This document shows, piece after piece, positions 35,520-43,331 of a stretch of DNA of 64,000 nucleotides. Position 1 is the first letter of the stretch. Every line of letters starts with the position of its first letter. The stretch spans positions 1 to 64,000 of the forward strand of contig NZ_JABKAV010000010.1 in assembly GCF_013377905.1 (NCBI RefSeq), given 5' to 3'. Both the position numbers and the translations under genes were made by a program. Below the pieces are notes generated by a model. That model did no database searches. It was not told the origin of the DNA and was given only the letters and a program-made list of their open reading frames with translations. Origin of the DNA: Hymenobacter terrestris (lineage in GTDB: Bacteria > Bacteroidota > Bacteroidia > Cytophagales > Hymenobacteraceae).

Positions 35520-36116
35520 ATGGCTACTCCGCTCGTAACGCCACTTGCCCCCGATGCTAACCCTGAAGTGGCAGAGATGGCGGCTTTCTTCAACGAAACG
35601 CTGGGTTTCTGCCCCAACAGCGTGCTCACCATGCAGCATCGGCCGGCCATTGCCACGGCCTTTATCCAGCTCAATAAGGCCGTAATGGCCAACCAGGGCC
35701 GGGTAACCAGCGCTCTAAAGCGCCTTATCGGCTACATCAGCAGCCACGCCGCTGGGTGTCAGTACTGCCAGGCGCACACTATTCTAGCGGCCGAGCGTTA
35801 CGGGGCCGAACAGCAGCAGCTCGACCATATCTGGGAGTACCCTACGCATCCGGCTTTTTCGGAGGCCGAGCGGGCCGCCTTGGCATTTGCCGTGGCTGCT
35901 TCGGCCGTGCCCAATGCCGTGAGCGAGGCCGTTGGCCAGACGCTGCGCCAACACTGGACGGAGGGCGAAATCGTGGAAATTCTGGGAGTAATTAGTCTTT
36001 TTGGCTACCTCAACCGCTGGAACGACTCGATGGGTACCCACCTGGAAGAAGGTGCCGTTGCTGCTGGGCAGCAGCACCTTGCCGGCCGCGGCTGGAGCCC
36101 CGGCAAGCATGCCTGA
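35520..36116 (+). CDS. Carboxymuconolactone decarboxylase / AhpD-like protein
   Basis: A 198-residue all-helical protein of the CMD/AhpD superfamily. The redox motif is HAAGCQYCQAHT, a CxxC followed by His as in AhpD-like peroxidases. N-terminal FNETLGFCPNSVLTMQHRP and the C-terminal LFGYLNRWNDSMG are typical of the uncharacterised peroxidase-related branch. It probably handles peroxides or acts as a thiol oxidoreductase. The ATG at 35520 is used; a TTG two codons earlier is less likely. Confidence 0.86.
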   Translation: MATPLVTPLAPDANPEVAEMAAFFNETLGFCPNSVLTMQHRPAIATAFIQLNKAVMANQGRVTSALKRLIGYISSHAAGCQYCQAHTILAAERYGAEQQQLDHIWEYPTHPAFSEAERAALAFAVAASAVPNAVSEAVGQTLRQHWTEGEIVEILGVISLFGYLNRWNDSMGTHLEEGAVAAGQQHLAGRGWSPGKHA

Positions 36117-36172
36117 TCCGTTAGCCTAAGCACGAAAATCAGCAGTTGTTCGACCTGATCCGGGCGTAGCGC

Positions 36173-36883
36173 TTAGTCGGCGTCGGGGGCGGCAGTGGGG
36201 GCCAGCAGCACTCGGTTTAGTTCGTTCCGGTGCGTACGCCAGTCGGGCATGAACTGGTCTACCAGGCCCCAGAAACGGGCGTTGTGCAGTCGCTCGTGCA
36301 GGTGGGTCAGCTCGTGTACCACCACGTACTCCAGGCAGGGCAGGGGCCGCTTGATGAGCTCTAGGTTCAGCCAGATGCGGGCCGCCCCGATATTGCAGGT
36401 GCCCCAACGGGTCCGCATCTGCCGGATGCCCCAGGCCGCCGCCGTGCGCCCTACTATCGGCTCCCACTTGGCCAGCAGCCCGGGCAGCCGCTGCCGGAGC
36501 TGCTGGCGGTACCAGGCCGCCAATATGGCCTCGCGCTGAGCGGCAGTGCTGTCGGCGGGCGCGTAGAGGTGCAGTTGCTGGGTGTCGGGCTGCAGCTCCA
36601 CGCGGGGCCGGATGGCGGGGCGCACTTTTAGCGCGTAGGGTTGGCCGAGAAAGGGCACGGCATCCCCTGTTTCATAGTGCAAGGTTGGGGCCGGCTCGCG
36701 GGCGGCAAACCGCTGTTGGTGCTGCTCAATCCAGGCCCGGCGGGCCTGCACGAATGCCTCGATGGCCGCCGTAGGCGTGTGCAGCGGCACCGCCACCCGG
36801 ATGCGGCCGCCGGCATACACCGTCAGTCGCAGGCTGCGCATGCGCTGGCGCACGAGGTCAATCTGGAGTCCGGCAATTTCCAT
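36173..36883 (-). CDS. YgjP-like zinc metallopeptidase (SprT/DUF45)
   Basis: A 236-residue protein of the YgjP/WLM group. The zinc motif is VVHELTHLHERLHNARFW, with the HExxH and a third His downstream. NLELIKRPLPCLEYVVVHEL matches the family in shorter pieces, and the N-terminal half is a beta-rich domain. Members are predicted soluble metallopeptidases of unknown substrate. The gene is divergent from the oxidoreductase, and the intervening gap carries an inverted repeat. Start ATG 36883 gives MEIAGLQIDLV. Confidence 0.85.
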   Translation of the reverse strand: MEIAGLQIDLVRQRMRSLRLTVYAGGRIRVAVPLHTPTAAIEAFVQARRAWIEQHQQRFAAREPAPTLHYETGDAVPFLGQPYALKVRPAIRPRVELQPDTQQLHLYAPADSTAAQREAILAAWYRQQLRQRLPGLLAKWEPIVGRTAAAWGIRQMRTRWGTCNIGAARIWLNLELIKRPLPCLEYVVVHELTHLHERLHNARFWGLVDQFMPDWRTHRNELNRVLLAPTAAPDAD

Positions 36884-36893
36884 GTTTGAAAGT

Positions 36894-37011
36894 TTCAGGC
36901 CGCAAGCTACAAGCTGCAAGTCTTTCTGTTACGCCTATCTTTCTGAGGCGCTAGTTTCTCGGACTACCTGATGGAGGCTTGTTGCCCGAAGCTTGTAGCT
37001 TGCGGCCTGAA
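36894..37011. repeat. Inverted repeat in divergent intergenic region
   Basis: TTCAGGCCGCAAGCTACAAG (36894 on) is matched by its complement at 36990-37011; arms are 22 bp, perfect, separated by 74 bp. The right side also has two direct GAAGCTTG(T/C)AGC units. Confidence 0.75.
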
Positions 37012-37025
37012 GCTTGCAGCTCACT

Positions 37026-38042
37026 ATGGAATCAGCCGTTCGTTTTGTTATCTGCGGAGTGGGCCACATCGGCCGCCGCCACGCCGCGCTGGTGGCCGCC
37101 CACCCCGAGGCCCAGTTGGTGGCGCTAGTCGATAGCCGGCCCGAGCTGGTTCCGGCGCTGGCCGACGATTTTCCCGGCGTCCCGTTCTTCGCCTCCCTCG
37201 ACGACTACCTCAGCCACGGTCCCGCCGCAGACGTGCTGACGGTAGCCACGCCCAACGGCTTGCACGCGCAACAGGCCATTCAGGGCCTGCGGGCGGGGTT
37301 GCACGTGGTGGTCGAGAAACCGCTGGCCCTGCACAAATCCGACGCCGAGGACATCGTACATACGGCCCTGCAAACCGGCCGTTTTGTGTTCGGAGTGATG
37401 CAGAACCGGTACTCGCCGCCCGCCGCCTGGCTTAAGCAGATAGTGCAGGAAGGCCGGTTGGGAAAGGTGTTTCTGGTGCAGCTCAACTGCTTCTGGAACC
37501 GCGACGAGCGGTACTACACGCCCGGCAGCTGGCACGGCACCCGCGTCGCCGACGGTGGCACGCTCTTCACGCAATTCAGCCACTTCGTCGATTTGCTTTA
37601 CTGGGTGTTCGGCGACATCACCAACATCTCGGCCCGCTTCCGCGACTTCACCCACGAGCACCTCACCGAGTTCGAGGACTCGGGCCTGGTGACGTTTGAC
37701 CTCGTGCGCGGCGGCAGCGGCACGCTGCAGTACAGCACCGCCGTCTGGGACCGGAACCTGGAAAGCTCGCTGACGGTGGTGGCCGAGCGTGGCAGCCTGC
37801 GCCTGGGCGGCCAGTACATGGACAAAGTAGAGTACTGTCACCTGCAGGATTACACGCTGCCCGCGCTGCCGCCCACCAACCCCGCCAACCAATACGGCCC
37901 CTACCAGGGCTCGGCCGCCAACCACGTCCACGTTATCGACAACGTAGTAGAAACCCTCCGGCAACGCGGCGTAGCAACAACCAACGCGCTGGAAGGCCTG
38001 AAAGTAGTAGAAATGATTGAGCGGATTTATGCGCTACGGTGA
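37026..38042 (+). CDS. Gfo/Idh/MocA-family oxidoreductase
   Basis: A 338-residue NAD(P)-dependent sugar-type dehydrogenase. The Rossmann motif CGVGHIGRRHAALV lies near residues 10-23, the family signature EKPLALH is at about 96-102, and the C-terminal substrate domain begins near 120 with GVMQNRYSPPAAWLKQ. It probably oxidises a sugar nucleotide or sugar alcohol; WlbA-like UDP-glycan enzymes share this arrangement. I start at ATG 37026, four codons into a longer frame that opens with TTG. Confidence 0.9.
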   Translation: MESAVRFVICGVGHIGRRHAALVAAHPEAQLVALVDSRPELVPALADDFPGVPFFASLDDYLSHGPAADVLTVATPNGLHAQQAIQGLRAGLHVVVEKPLALHKSDAEDIVHTALQTGRFVFGVMQNRYSPPAAWLKQIVQEGRLGKVFLVQLNCFWNRDERYYTPGSWHGTRVADGGTLFTQFSHFVDLLYWVFGDITNISARFRDFTHEHLTEFEDSGLVTFDLVRGGSGTLQYSTAVWDRNLESSLTVVAERGSLRLGGQYMDKVEYCHLQDYTLPALPPTNPANQYGPYQGSAANHVHVIDNVVETLRQRGVATTNALEGLKVVEMIERIYALR

Positions 38043-38080
38043 GCGGCCCTTGTGCTAGCTGAAATGTATATTCACCTCTG

Positions 38081-38848
38081 ATGCTAACCCCCGACCCTTA
38101 CGACCAGCAAGCCCTTACTGACCTGCGCTCTTGGCAGCAGCGGATGCAGCGCAAGCCCAGCCTGCTGAACCGCTTTACGCGCCAGCTGCAGTCCCGGCTC
38201 AATGCCCTGCTGCCCGAAAAGCTACACCGCGCCCTCACGGCTACCATCCAGAAAATGGTGGAGGGCGTGCTGTTCGGCTCGCAGCATACCACCCGCCAGC
38301 CGGTGCAGCAGGGTACGCTGGCCGAGCGCGAGGAGCAAGTGCGGGCCCGCATCCGCAACTACCGCAACGCGGCGGCCGTGGAGGGCGGCGCTACCGGGGC
38401 CGCCGGCTTCCTGCTGGGCCTCGCCGATTTCCCGTTGCTGCTCGGCATCAAGCTCAAGCTGCTCTTCGATATTGCCGCCCTCTACGGCCACGATGTGCGC
38501 CAGCTTTCCGAGCGGCTCTACCTACTGCATATCTTTCAACTGGCCTTCAGCAGCCAGCACACCCGCCGCGAAACCTACCACCAACTGGCCGACTGGCCCG
38601 CCACCGGGGCCACTGCCACTGCCGAAACCTTCGATTGGCGCCAGTTTCAGCAGGAGTACCGCGACTATATCGACCTGGCCAAAATGGCCCAACTGCTGCC
38701 CGTGGTGGGGGCGGCTGTGGGGGCGGTGGCCAACTATCGTTTGCTGGCCCAACTCGGCGAAACAGCCATTATGGCCTATCGTATGCGCTTGTTCGCTCAA
38801 GCACCCGAGTCGCAGCCGACTATCCCGCCGGCCGCGTTGCCCGAATAG
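38081..38848 (+). CDS. EcsC-family protein
   Basis: A 255-residue protein related to EcsC. The recognisable centre is GGATGAAGFLLGLADFPLLLGIKLKLL written in pieces, followed by IAALYGHDV and LLHIFQLAFSS. A second Gly/Ala-rich amphipathic stretch LLPVVGAAVGAVANYRLL lies near residue 210. EcsC proteins are membrane-associated and of unknown function, in some cases near ABC exporters. Here it follows an oxidoreductase gene by 38 bp. Confidence 0.82.
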   Translation: MLTPDPYDQQALTDLRSWQQRMQRKPSLLNRFTRQLQSRLNALLPEKLHRALTATIQKMVEGVLFGSQHTTRQPVQQGTLAEREEQVRARIRNYRNAAAVEGGATGAAGFLLGLADFPLLLGIKLKLLFDIAALYGHDVRQLSERLYLLHIFQLAFSSQHTRRETYHQLADWPATGATATAETFDWRQFQQEYRDYIDLAKMAQLLPVVGAAVGAVANYRLLAQLGETAIMAYRMRLFAQAPESQPTIPPAALPE

Positions 38849-38877
38849 TCCCGGTCTGCTGAGGAATAATATCAAAA

Positions 38878-38909
38878 ATGCCCCGACGGTTGCCATCGGG
38901 GTATTTTTT
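38878..38909 (+). terminator. Intrinsic terminator after the EcsC gene
   Basis: ATGCCCCGA pairs with TCGGGGTAT (one wobble), followed by TTTTT. It separates this gene from the riboswitch region. Confidence 0.85.
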
Positions 38910-39020
38910 GTGTGTATTGAATAGAAGGAAGAACGAGTTAAAATGCGCTTTCTGCCGCCGTTTACGGCACAGGCCGCGCGGTAAATGGGTGCTGAGAAGG
39001 TAGCGCAGACGGGCGGGTAG

Positions 39021-39051
39021 TTGCCGGGGCAGCAATCTGGTTCTACCTTTG
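39021..39051 (+). promoter_or_regulatory. Promoter of the sulfur-responsive operon (TTG-N20-TACCTTTG)
   Basis: TTG at 39021-39023 and TACCTTTG at 39044-39051 with exactly 20 nt between them, the Bacteroidota optimum. Transcription should start near 39056, about 24 nt before the riboswitch. Confidence 0.7.
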
Positions 39052-39079
39052 AGGCATCAATTCTTTCTTCCCCGAAGGA

Positions 39080-39178
39080 TTGTTTTTATAAAGAGGCGCT
39101 GAGAGACAGGCTCGATGAAGCGTCGGCAACCATCCGCAACCGCGGGCACGGTGCCAAGTCCTGACCATATAAAAACAA
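39080..39178 (+). promoter_or_regulatory. SAM-I-type (S-box clan) riboswitch
   Basis: The P1 helix TTGTTTTTATA (39080-39090) pairs perfectly with TATAAAAACAA (39168-39178), 11 bp. Between them lie the S-box landmarks in order: AGAGGCGCTGAGAGAC, GGCTCGATGAAGC, CGGCAACC and CGGTGCCAAGTCCTGACC. In this family SAM binding stabilises P1 and lowers expression of sulfur genes. No classical terminator directly follows P1; a coding leader begins seven bases later. Confidence 0.9.
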
Positions 39179-39184
39179 GTTACC

Positions 39185-39298
39185 GTGGACGCCTCCAACA
39201 ACGCCCTGCTTTCTTCCGCCGCCCTTATTGCTACGCCCGCCGTGTTCCGGCACCGGGCTGGTATGTGCTGCTGTTGGGGCTGTTGTTGCCGGGCCTAA
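39185..39298 (+). CDS. Cysteine-rich leader peptide (predicted attenuation ORF)
   Basis: A 37-codon frame beginning GTG 39185, seven bases after riboswitch P1, and ending TAA 39296-39298. It translates to an Ala/Leu-rich start, then FRHRAGM and finally CCCWGCCCRA: six Cys codons at 39266-39274 and 39281-39289. An in-frame TAA at 39170 limits any longer version, and GTG is the only start codon near the front. Runs of one codon near the end of a short frame, followed by a hairpin, are the hallmark of ribosome-stalling attenuation. Cys-codon leader peptides are known before cysteine genes in actinobacteria. The role here is inference. Confidence 0.65.
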   Translation: MDASNNALLSSAALIATPAVFRHRAGMCCCWGCCCRA

Positions 39299-39307
39299 TT
39301 ACCGGTC

Positions 39308-39325
39308 GCGGGCCACTGTGCCCGC
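39308..39325 (+). promoter_or_regulatory. GC-rich hairpin after the Cys leader peptide
   Basis: GCGGGC (39308-39313) and GCCCGC (39320-39325) with a CACTGT loop begin ten bases after the leader stop. GGGCC and GGCCC segments at about 39291 and 39352 could form alternative pairings. There is no following T run, so Rho or translational coupling may be involved. The rest of the gap to 39563 (about 240 bp) shows no other gene. Confidence 0.45.
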
Positions 39326-39563
39326 CTAGCCGCTGAGTAAGCGCGAGCCCAAGGCCCGCCGCTCCGCTGGCGTCCCCTCTTCCCTTTTTGCTGGATTATC
39401 CGCTTGGCCTGCGCAGGTCTGGTCGGGCCGTTGGGCTCGTCTGGGTTTGGGGCGTTTGCGCCATAATATGGGCTGGGGAGCGTCCGGCTGCGGGCCGGCA
39501 GGGGTGGCGTTGGCTGTGCTCAGGGGTTTTCTGCCTGCTTTTTCACCCTTTTTTTTCCTGGAT

Positions 39564-40562
39564 ATGACTGCTGCCACCAAGCCTATTGGCATCTACTTCG
39601 AGCACCCCGAATGGTTTAAGCCACTGTTTGCCGAACTCGATCGGCGCGGGCTGGCCTACGAGAAAATCGACGCCGCCCACCACCTTTTCAACCCCGCCGA
39701 GCAGCAAAGCCCCTACAGCTTGGTGGTGAACCGCATGAGCTCCTCGGCCTACCTGCGAGGCCACGGCCAGGGCATTTTCCACACGGCCGGCTACGCCACG
39801 CACCTCGAGCGCATCGGCACGCGCATCATCAACGGCTCGGCGGCTACGGCCATCGAAACCAACAAGGCCCGGCAGCTTTCCCTGTTCGAGACGCTGGGGC
39901 TGGGCTACCCCGCTGCGCGGGTGATAAACCACGCCAGCCGGGCAGTAGAGGCCGCCCGCGAGCTGCGCTTCCCAGTGGTAGTTAAGGTGAACATCGGGGG
40001 CAGCGGGGCCGGCATCATCCGCTTCGATACGCTGGCGGGTCTGCAAGCCGCAGTGGAGGCCAATCAGCTGGATCTGGGCCTCGACCAAACGGCGCTGGTG
40101 CAGGAGTACGTGACGCCCCGCGGGGGCCACATTCACCGGGTCGAGACGCTCAACGGCAAGTTTCTCTACGCCATGAAGGTGTACACGACCGGCGAAAGCT
40201 TCAACCTGTGCCCGGCCGAAATCTGCCAGATTCCGGAGGAGCAGTCGGCCGAGTTTTGCCTGACCGAAGCGCCTAAAAAGGGTATTCAGGTAGAAGCCTT
40301 TACGCCCCCGGCCGAGGTAATCGAAGCCGTGGAGCGCATCGTGGCCGCCGCCAGCATTGATGTGGGCGGCGTGGAGTACCTGATTGATGAACGCACCGGC
40401 CAGGTGCTGTACTACGACATCAACGCGCTGTCCAATTTCGTGGCCGACGCCGTGAACGTGGTCGGCTTCGACCCCTACGCCCGCTTCGTGGACTACCTCG
40501 AAAGCCAGCTCCCGGCCGAAGCAAATACGCTGAAGGCCCCGTTGGCCGCATTAGCAGTCTGA
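39564..40562 (+). CDS. ATP-grasp ligase (RimK/glutathione-synthetase-like)
   Basis: A 332-residue ATP-grasp protein and the first full gene behind the SAM riboswitch and Cys leader. The ATP-grasp core is visible from NKARQLSLFETLGL and FPVVVKVNIGGSGAGIIRF (the Lys and Gly-rich ATP loop) to QEYVTPRGGHIHRVE and VDVGG-like IDVGGVEYLID, with YYDINALSNF as the magnesium-binding end. The fold ligates a carboxylate to an amine or thiol. Its place in a sulfur-controlled operon suggests a sulfur-containing or peptide product, but the substrate is unknown. Start ATG 39564; the upstream codons are leader sequence. Confidence 0.83.
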   Translation: MTAATKPIGIYFEHPEWFKPLFAELDRRGLAYEKIDAAHHLFNPAEQQSPYSLVVNRMSSSAYLRGHGQGIFHTAGYATHLERIGTRIINGSAATAIETNKARQLSLFETLGLGYPAARVINHASRAVEAARELRFPVVVKVNIGGSGAGIIRFDTLAGLQAAVEANQLDLGLDQTALVQEYVTPRGGHIHRVETLNGKFLYAMKVYTTGESFNLCPAEICQIPEEQSAEFCLTEAPKKGIQVEAFTPPAEVIEAVERIVAAASIDVGGVEYLIDERTGQVLYYDINALSNFVADAVNVVGFDPYARFVDYLESQLPAEANTLKAPLAALAV

Positions 40563-40617
40563 TTGCCTGTTTTCCTGAAAACCCGAAGCCCCAAGGCTTC
40601 TTAACCACTCTGCAACT

Positions 40618-41637
40618 ATGAAATTTGGCTATTGGATGCCCGTTTTCGGGGGCTGGCTGCGCAACGTCGTCGACGAGCAGATGCCCACCGACTGGACTTA
40701 CGTGAAGGAGCTGGCTCGCCGCAGCGAAACGCTGGGCTACGACCTGACCCTTATTGCCGAGCTCTACCTCAACGACATTAAGGGGCCCGAGGCGCCCGCG
40801 CTGGAGGCCTGGAGCACGGCCGCCGCGCTGGCCGCCGTAACCGAGCAGCTGGAAATTATGGTGGCCGTGCGGCCCACGTTTCATCAGCCGGCGCTGCTGG
40901 CCAAGCAGGCCGCCAACATCGACCTAATTGCCCCCGGCCGCCTTTCGCTCAACGTGGTGAGCTCGTGGTGGCGCGATGAGGCCACCAAGTACGGCCTGCA
41001 CTTTGAGCAGCACGACGACCGTTACGCCCGCACCCGCGAGTGGCTCGACGTGGTGAAAAACGTGTGGGAGCACGACCACTTCAGCTACGACGGCAAGTAT
41101 TACCAGCTCACCGACAACGTGCTGCAACCCAAGCCCGCCAAGGCCCCGTTCCTGTACGCCGGCGGCGAATCGGAGGCGGCCAAAGACTTGATTACGACCC
41201 AGTGCGACGGCTACGTGATGCACGGCGACTCGCCTGCCCATATTGGGGCCCGCATTGCCGACATGCGCCGCCGCCGCGAGCAGAAAGGGCTGCCACCGAT
41301 GAAATTCGGGGTGGCTGGCTACACCATTGTGCGCGAAACCGAGCAGGCCGTCAGCCGGGAACTGGCCCGCATTACCGACGTAAAAGCCACGGCTGCTGGC
41401 TTCGGCAACTACCAGCAGTGGCTGGCCGGTACCCAGCTCGAGCAGCAGGTGTCGCTGCAGGATTACTCGGTTTCCAACCGGGGCCTGCGCACCGGCCTCA
41501 CCGGCACGCCCGCCCAGCTCCAGGACCGGATCGGCGAGTTCGAGCGGGTTGGGGTCGATTTCTTTCTGTTGCAGGCCAGCCCGCAGCTCGAAGAAATGGA
41601 GCGCTTCTCGGAGTCGGTTATTCGGGTGCTGGCTTGA
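40618..41637 (+). CDS. LLM-class flavin monooxygenase (SsuD/SfnG-like)
   Basis: A 339-residue TIM-barrel, bacterial-luciferase-like FMNH2-dependent monooxygenase. It opens FGYWMPVFGGW, like dimethylsulfone monooxygenase SfnG, and has AVRPTFHQPALLAKQAANIDLIAPGRLSLNVVSSWW in overlapping pieces typical of the SsuD/SfnG group. HDDRYARTREW, FLYAGGES and GLTGTPAQLQDRI follow. These enzymes release sulfite from organosulfur compounds when sulfate or cysteine is scarce. That fits the SAM riboswitch and Cys leader upstream. It lies 55 bp after the ATP-grasp gene. Exact substrate unknown. Confidence 0.87.
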   Translation: MKFGYWMPVFGGWLRNVVDEQMPTDWTYVKELARRSETLGYDLTLIAELYLNDIKGPEAPALEAWSTAAALAAVTEQLEIMVAVRPTFHQPALLAKQAANIDLIAPGRLSLNVVSSWWRDEATKYGLHFEQHDDRYARTREWLDVVKNVWEHDHFSYDGKYYQLTDNVLQPKPAKAPFLYAGGESEAAKDLITTQCDGYVMHGDSPAHIGARIADMRRRREQKGLPPMKFGVAGYTIVRETEQAVSRELARITDVKATAAGFGNYQQWLAGTQLEQQVSLQDYSVSNRGLRTGLTGTPAQLQDRIGEFERVGVDFFLLQASPQLEEMERFSESVIRVLA

Positions 41638-41695
41638 GTGCTGGTCTGATTTTATTACCCCAGTGGGCCGCTACCGGCCCGGTTCATTTTTACCC

Positions 41696-41726
41696 GGATG
41701 CGCGCTGCGGCAAGCGGCGCGCATCC
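41696..41726 (+). promoter_or_regulatory. Perfect hairpin between monooxygenase and permease genes
   Basis: GGATGCGCGC (41696-41705) pairs with GCGCGCATCC (41717-41726) across an 11-nt loop, ending 11 bases before the permease ATG. There is no T run, so it looks like an intercistronic processing or translation-control element rather than a terminator. Confidence 0.55.
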
Positions 41727-41737
41727 TTGCTTGTTGT

Positions 41738-43207
41738 ATGCTTAAAAAATCATTGGAACTGCTGCGGCAGGAAGCGGCCGAAACAGGCAGCAACACCCTC
41801 AAACGAAGCCTCAACGGCTTCAACCTCATTACCATCGGTGTCGGCGTAATTATCGGGGCCGGGCTGTTTTCGCTAACCGGCATTGCTGCTGCCAACAACG
41901 CCGGCCCGGCCATCACGCTCTCGTTTATCGTGGCGGCCGTGGGATGCGCGTTTTCGGCCCTATGCTACGCCGAATTTGCCTCCATGGTGCCGGTGTCGGG
42001 CTCGGCCTACACCTACGCCTACGCCACTATGGGCGAGCTGTTTGCCTGGATTATCGGCTGGGACCTAGTGCTCGAATACTCGGTGGGCGCGGCTACGGTG
42101 GCCATCAGCTGGTCGCAGTACCTGCTCAATTTCCTGGCCAAATACGGTATCCACCTGCCCCCGCAACTGGTTATGTCGCCATTCGAAACGGCCACGCTGG
42201 CCGGCGGCGGGGGCGAGGTACACGGGCTGGTGAACGTGCCGGCCATGCTCATCGTGCTGGCCATTACGCTCATCATCATTCGGGGTACGGCCGGCTCGGC
42301 GTGGTTCAACGCCCTAGTCGTTACGCTGAAAGTGGCCGTGGTGCTGGTGTTCATCGGCCTGGGCTGGCAGTACATCGACCCCGCTAACTACCAGCCCTAT
42401 ATTCCGGCCAATACCGGCACGTTCGGCGAGTTTGGCTGGAGCGGAATATTACGCGGGGCAGGCGTCATTTTCTTCGTGTTCATCGGCTTCGATATCGTGG
42501 CCACTATGGCGCAGGAAACCAAGAACCCGCAGCGCAACCTGCCCATTGGCATCCTCGGCTCGCTGGCGGTCTGCACCGTGCTGTTCGTGCTTTTCGGCTA
42601 CGTGATGACGGGTTTGGCCAACTACACCGAGTTCAAGAACAGCGCCGCGCCGGTGGCCATTGCTATCGAAAAAACACCCTATGCCTGGCTGTCGGGCGCG
42701 GTTATTCTGGCCATCATCATTGGCTACACCTCCGTCATTCTGGTGGATTTGCTGGGCCAGAGCCGGGTGTTCTTCAGTATGGCCAAGGATGGGCTGCTGC
42801 CCCCGGTGTTTGCCCGCATCAACGAGCGGTTTCGCACGCCGCTGCAATCCAACCTGCTGCTGGGCCTGTTCATTGCCCTGTTCGCGGGCTTTGTGCCCAT
42901 CTCGGTAGTGGGCGAAATGACGAGCATCGGCACACTGCTGGCCTTCGTGATGGTGTGCGCGGGCGTGCTCATAATGCGCAAGCGCGAGCCCGACGCACCC
43001 CGGCCTTTCCGCACGCCCTGGGTGCCGCTGGTACCCATTCTGGGCATTCTCACCTGCGTAGTGATGATGGTGTCGATGCCCTGGGAAACTTGGCTGCGCC
43101 TAGCCGTTTGGCTGGCCATTGGGCTGGTCATTTACTACGGCTACGGCCGTAAGCACAGCAAGCTGGGCCAGCAGGCCCGGGCCGCTGCCGCACGGCCGGT
43201 GCTATGA
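41738..43207 (+). CDS. APC-superfamily amino-acid permease (CAT-like)
   Basis: A 489-residue, roughly 12-helix amino-acid/cation transporter. The N-terminal motif LITIGVGVIIGAGLFSLTG is the unwound helix 1 of the APC family. ISFVGSAYTY-like SGSAYTYAYATMGELFAWIIGW follows in shorter pieces, and FFVFIGFDIVATMAQETKNPQRNLP is the helix 6 substrate region, also quoted here only as a landmark. It belongs to the YfnA/CAT group, which carries cationic or broad amino acids. As the last gene of the sulfur-controlled unit it might import a sulfur amino acid or peptide product. Confidence 0.88.
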   Translation: MLKKSLELLRQEAAETGSNTLKRSLNGFNLITIGVGVIIGAGLFSLTGIAAANNAGPAITLSFIVAAVGCAFSALCYAEFASMVPVSGSAYTYAYATMGELFAWIIGWDLVLEYSVGAATVAISWSQYLLNFLAKYGIHLPPQLVMSPFETATLAGGGGEVHGLVNVPAMLIVLAITLIIIRGTAGSAWFNALVVTLKVAVVLVFIGLGWQYIDPANYQPYIPANTGTFGEFGWSGILRGAGVIFFVFIGFDIVATMAQETKNPQRNLPIGILGSLAVCTVLFVLFGYVMTGLANYTEFKNSAAPVAIAIEKTPYAWLSGAVILAIIIGYTSVILVDLLGQSRVFFSMAKDGLLPPVFARINERFRTPLQSNLLLGLFIALFAGFVPISVVGEMTSIGTLLAFVMVCAGVLIMRKREPDAPRPFRTPWVPLVPILGILTCVVMMVSMPWETWLRLAVWLAIGLVIYYGYGRKHSKLGQQARAAAARPVL

Positions 43208-43258
43208 CCCCAACGTCGGCTGGCACCACCAGCGCAGGCCGGAGGGAGCATTAGAATT

Positions 43259-43312
43259 CACATAAGCGACAGGGCCCCGACGATTAATCGTCGGGGCCCT
43301 GTCGCTTATGTG
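43259..43312. terminator. 54-nt near-perfect palindrome, bidirectional terminator
   Basis: Twenty-five-bp arms around a TTAA centre; the inner part reads AGCGACAGGGCCCCGACGAT. It lies between the convergent permease and small secreted-protein genes. Confidence 0.85.
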
Positions 43313-43331
43313 GTTGCTAAAATGGTCTTGT

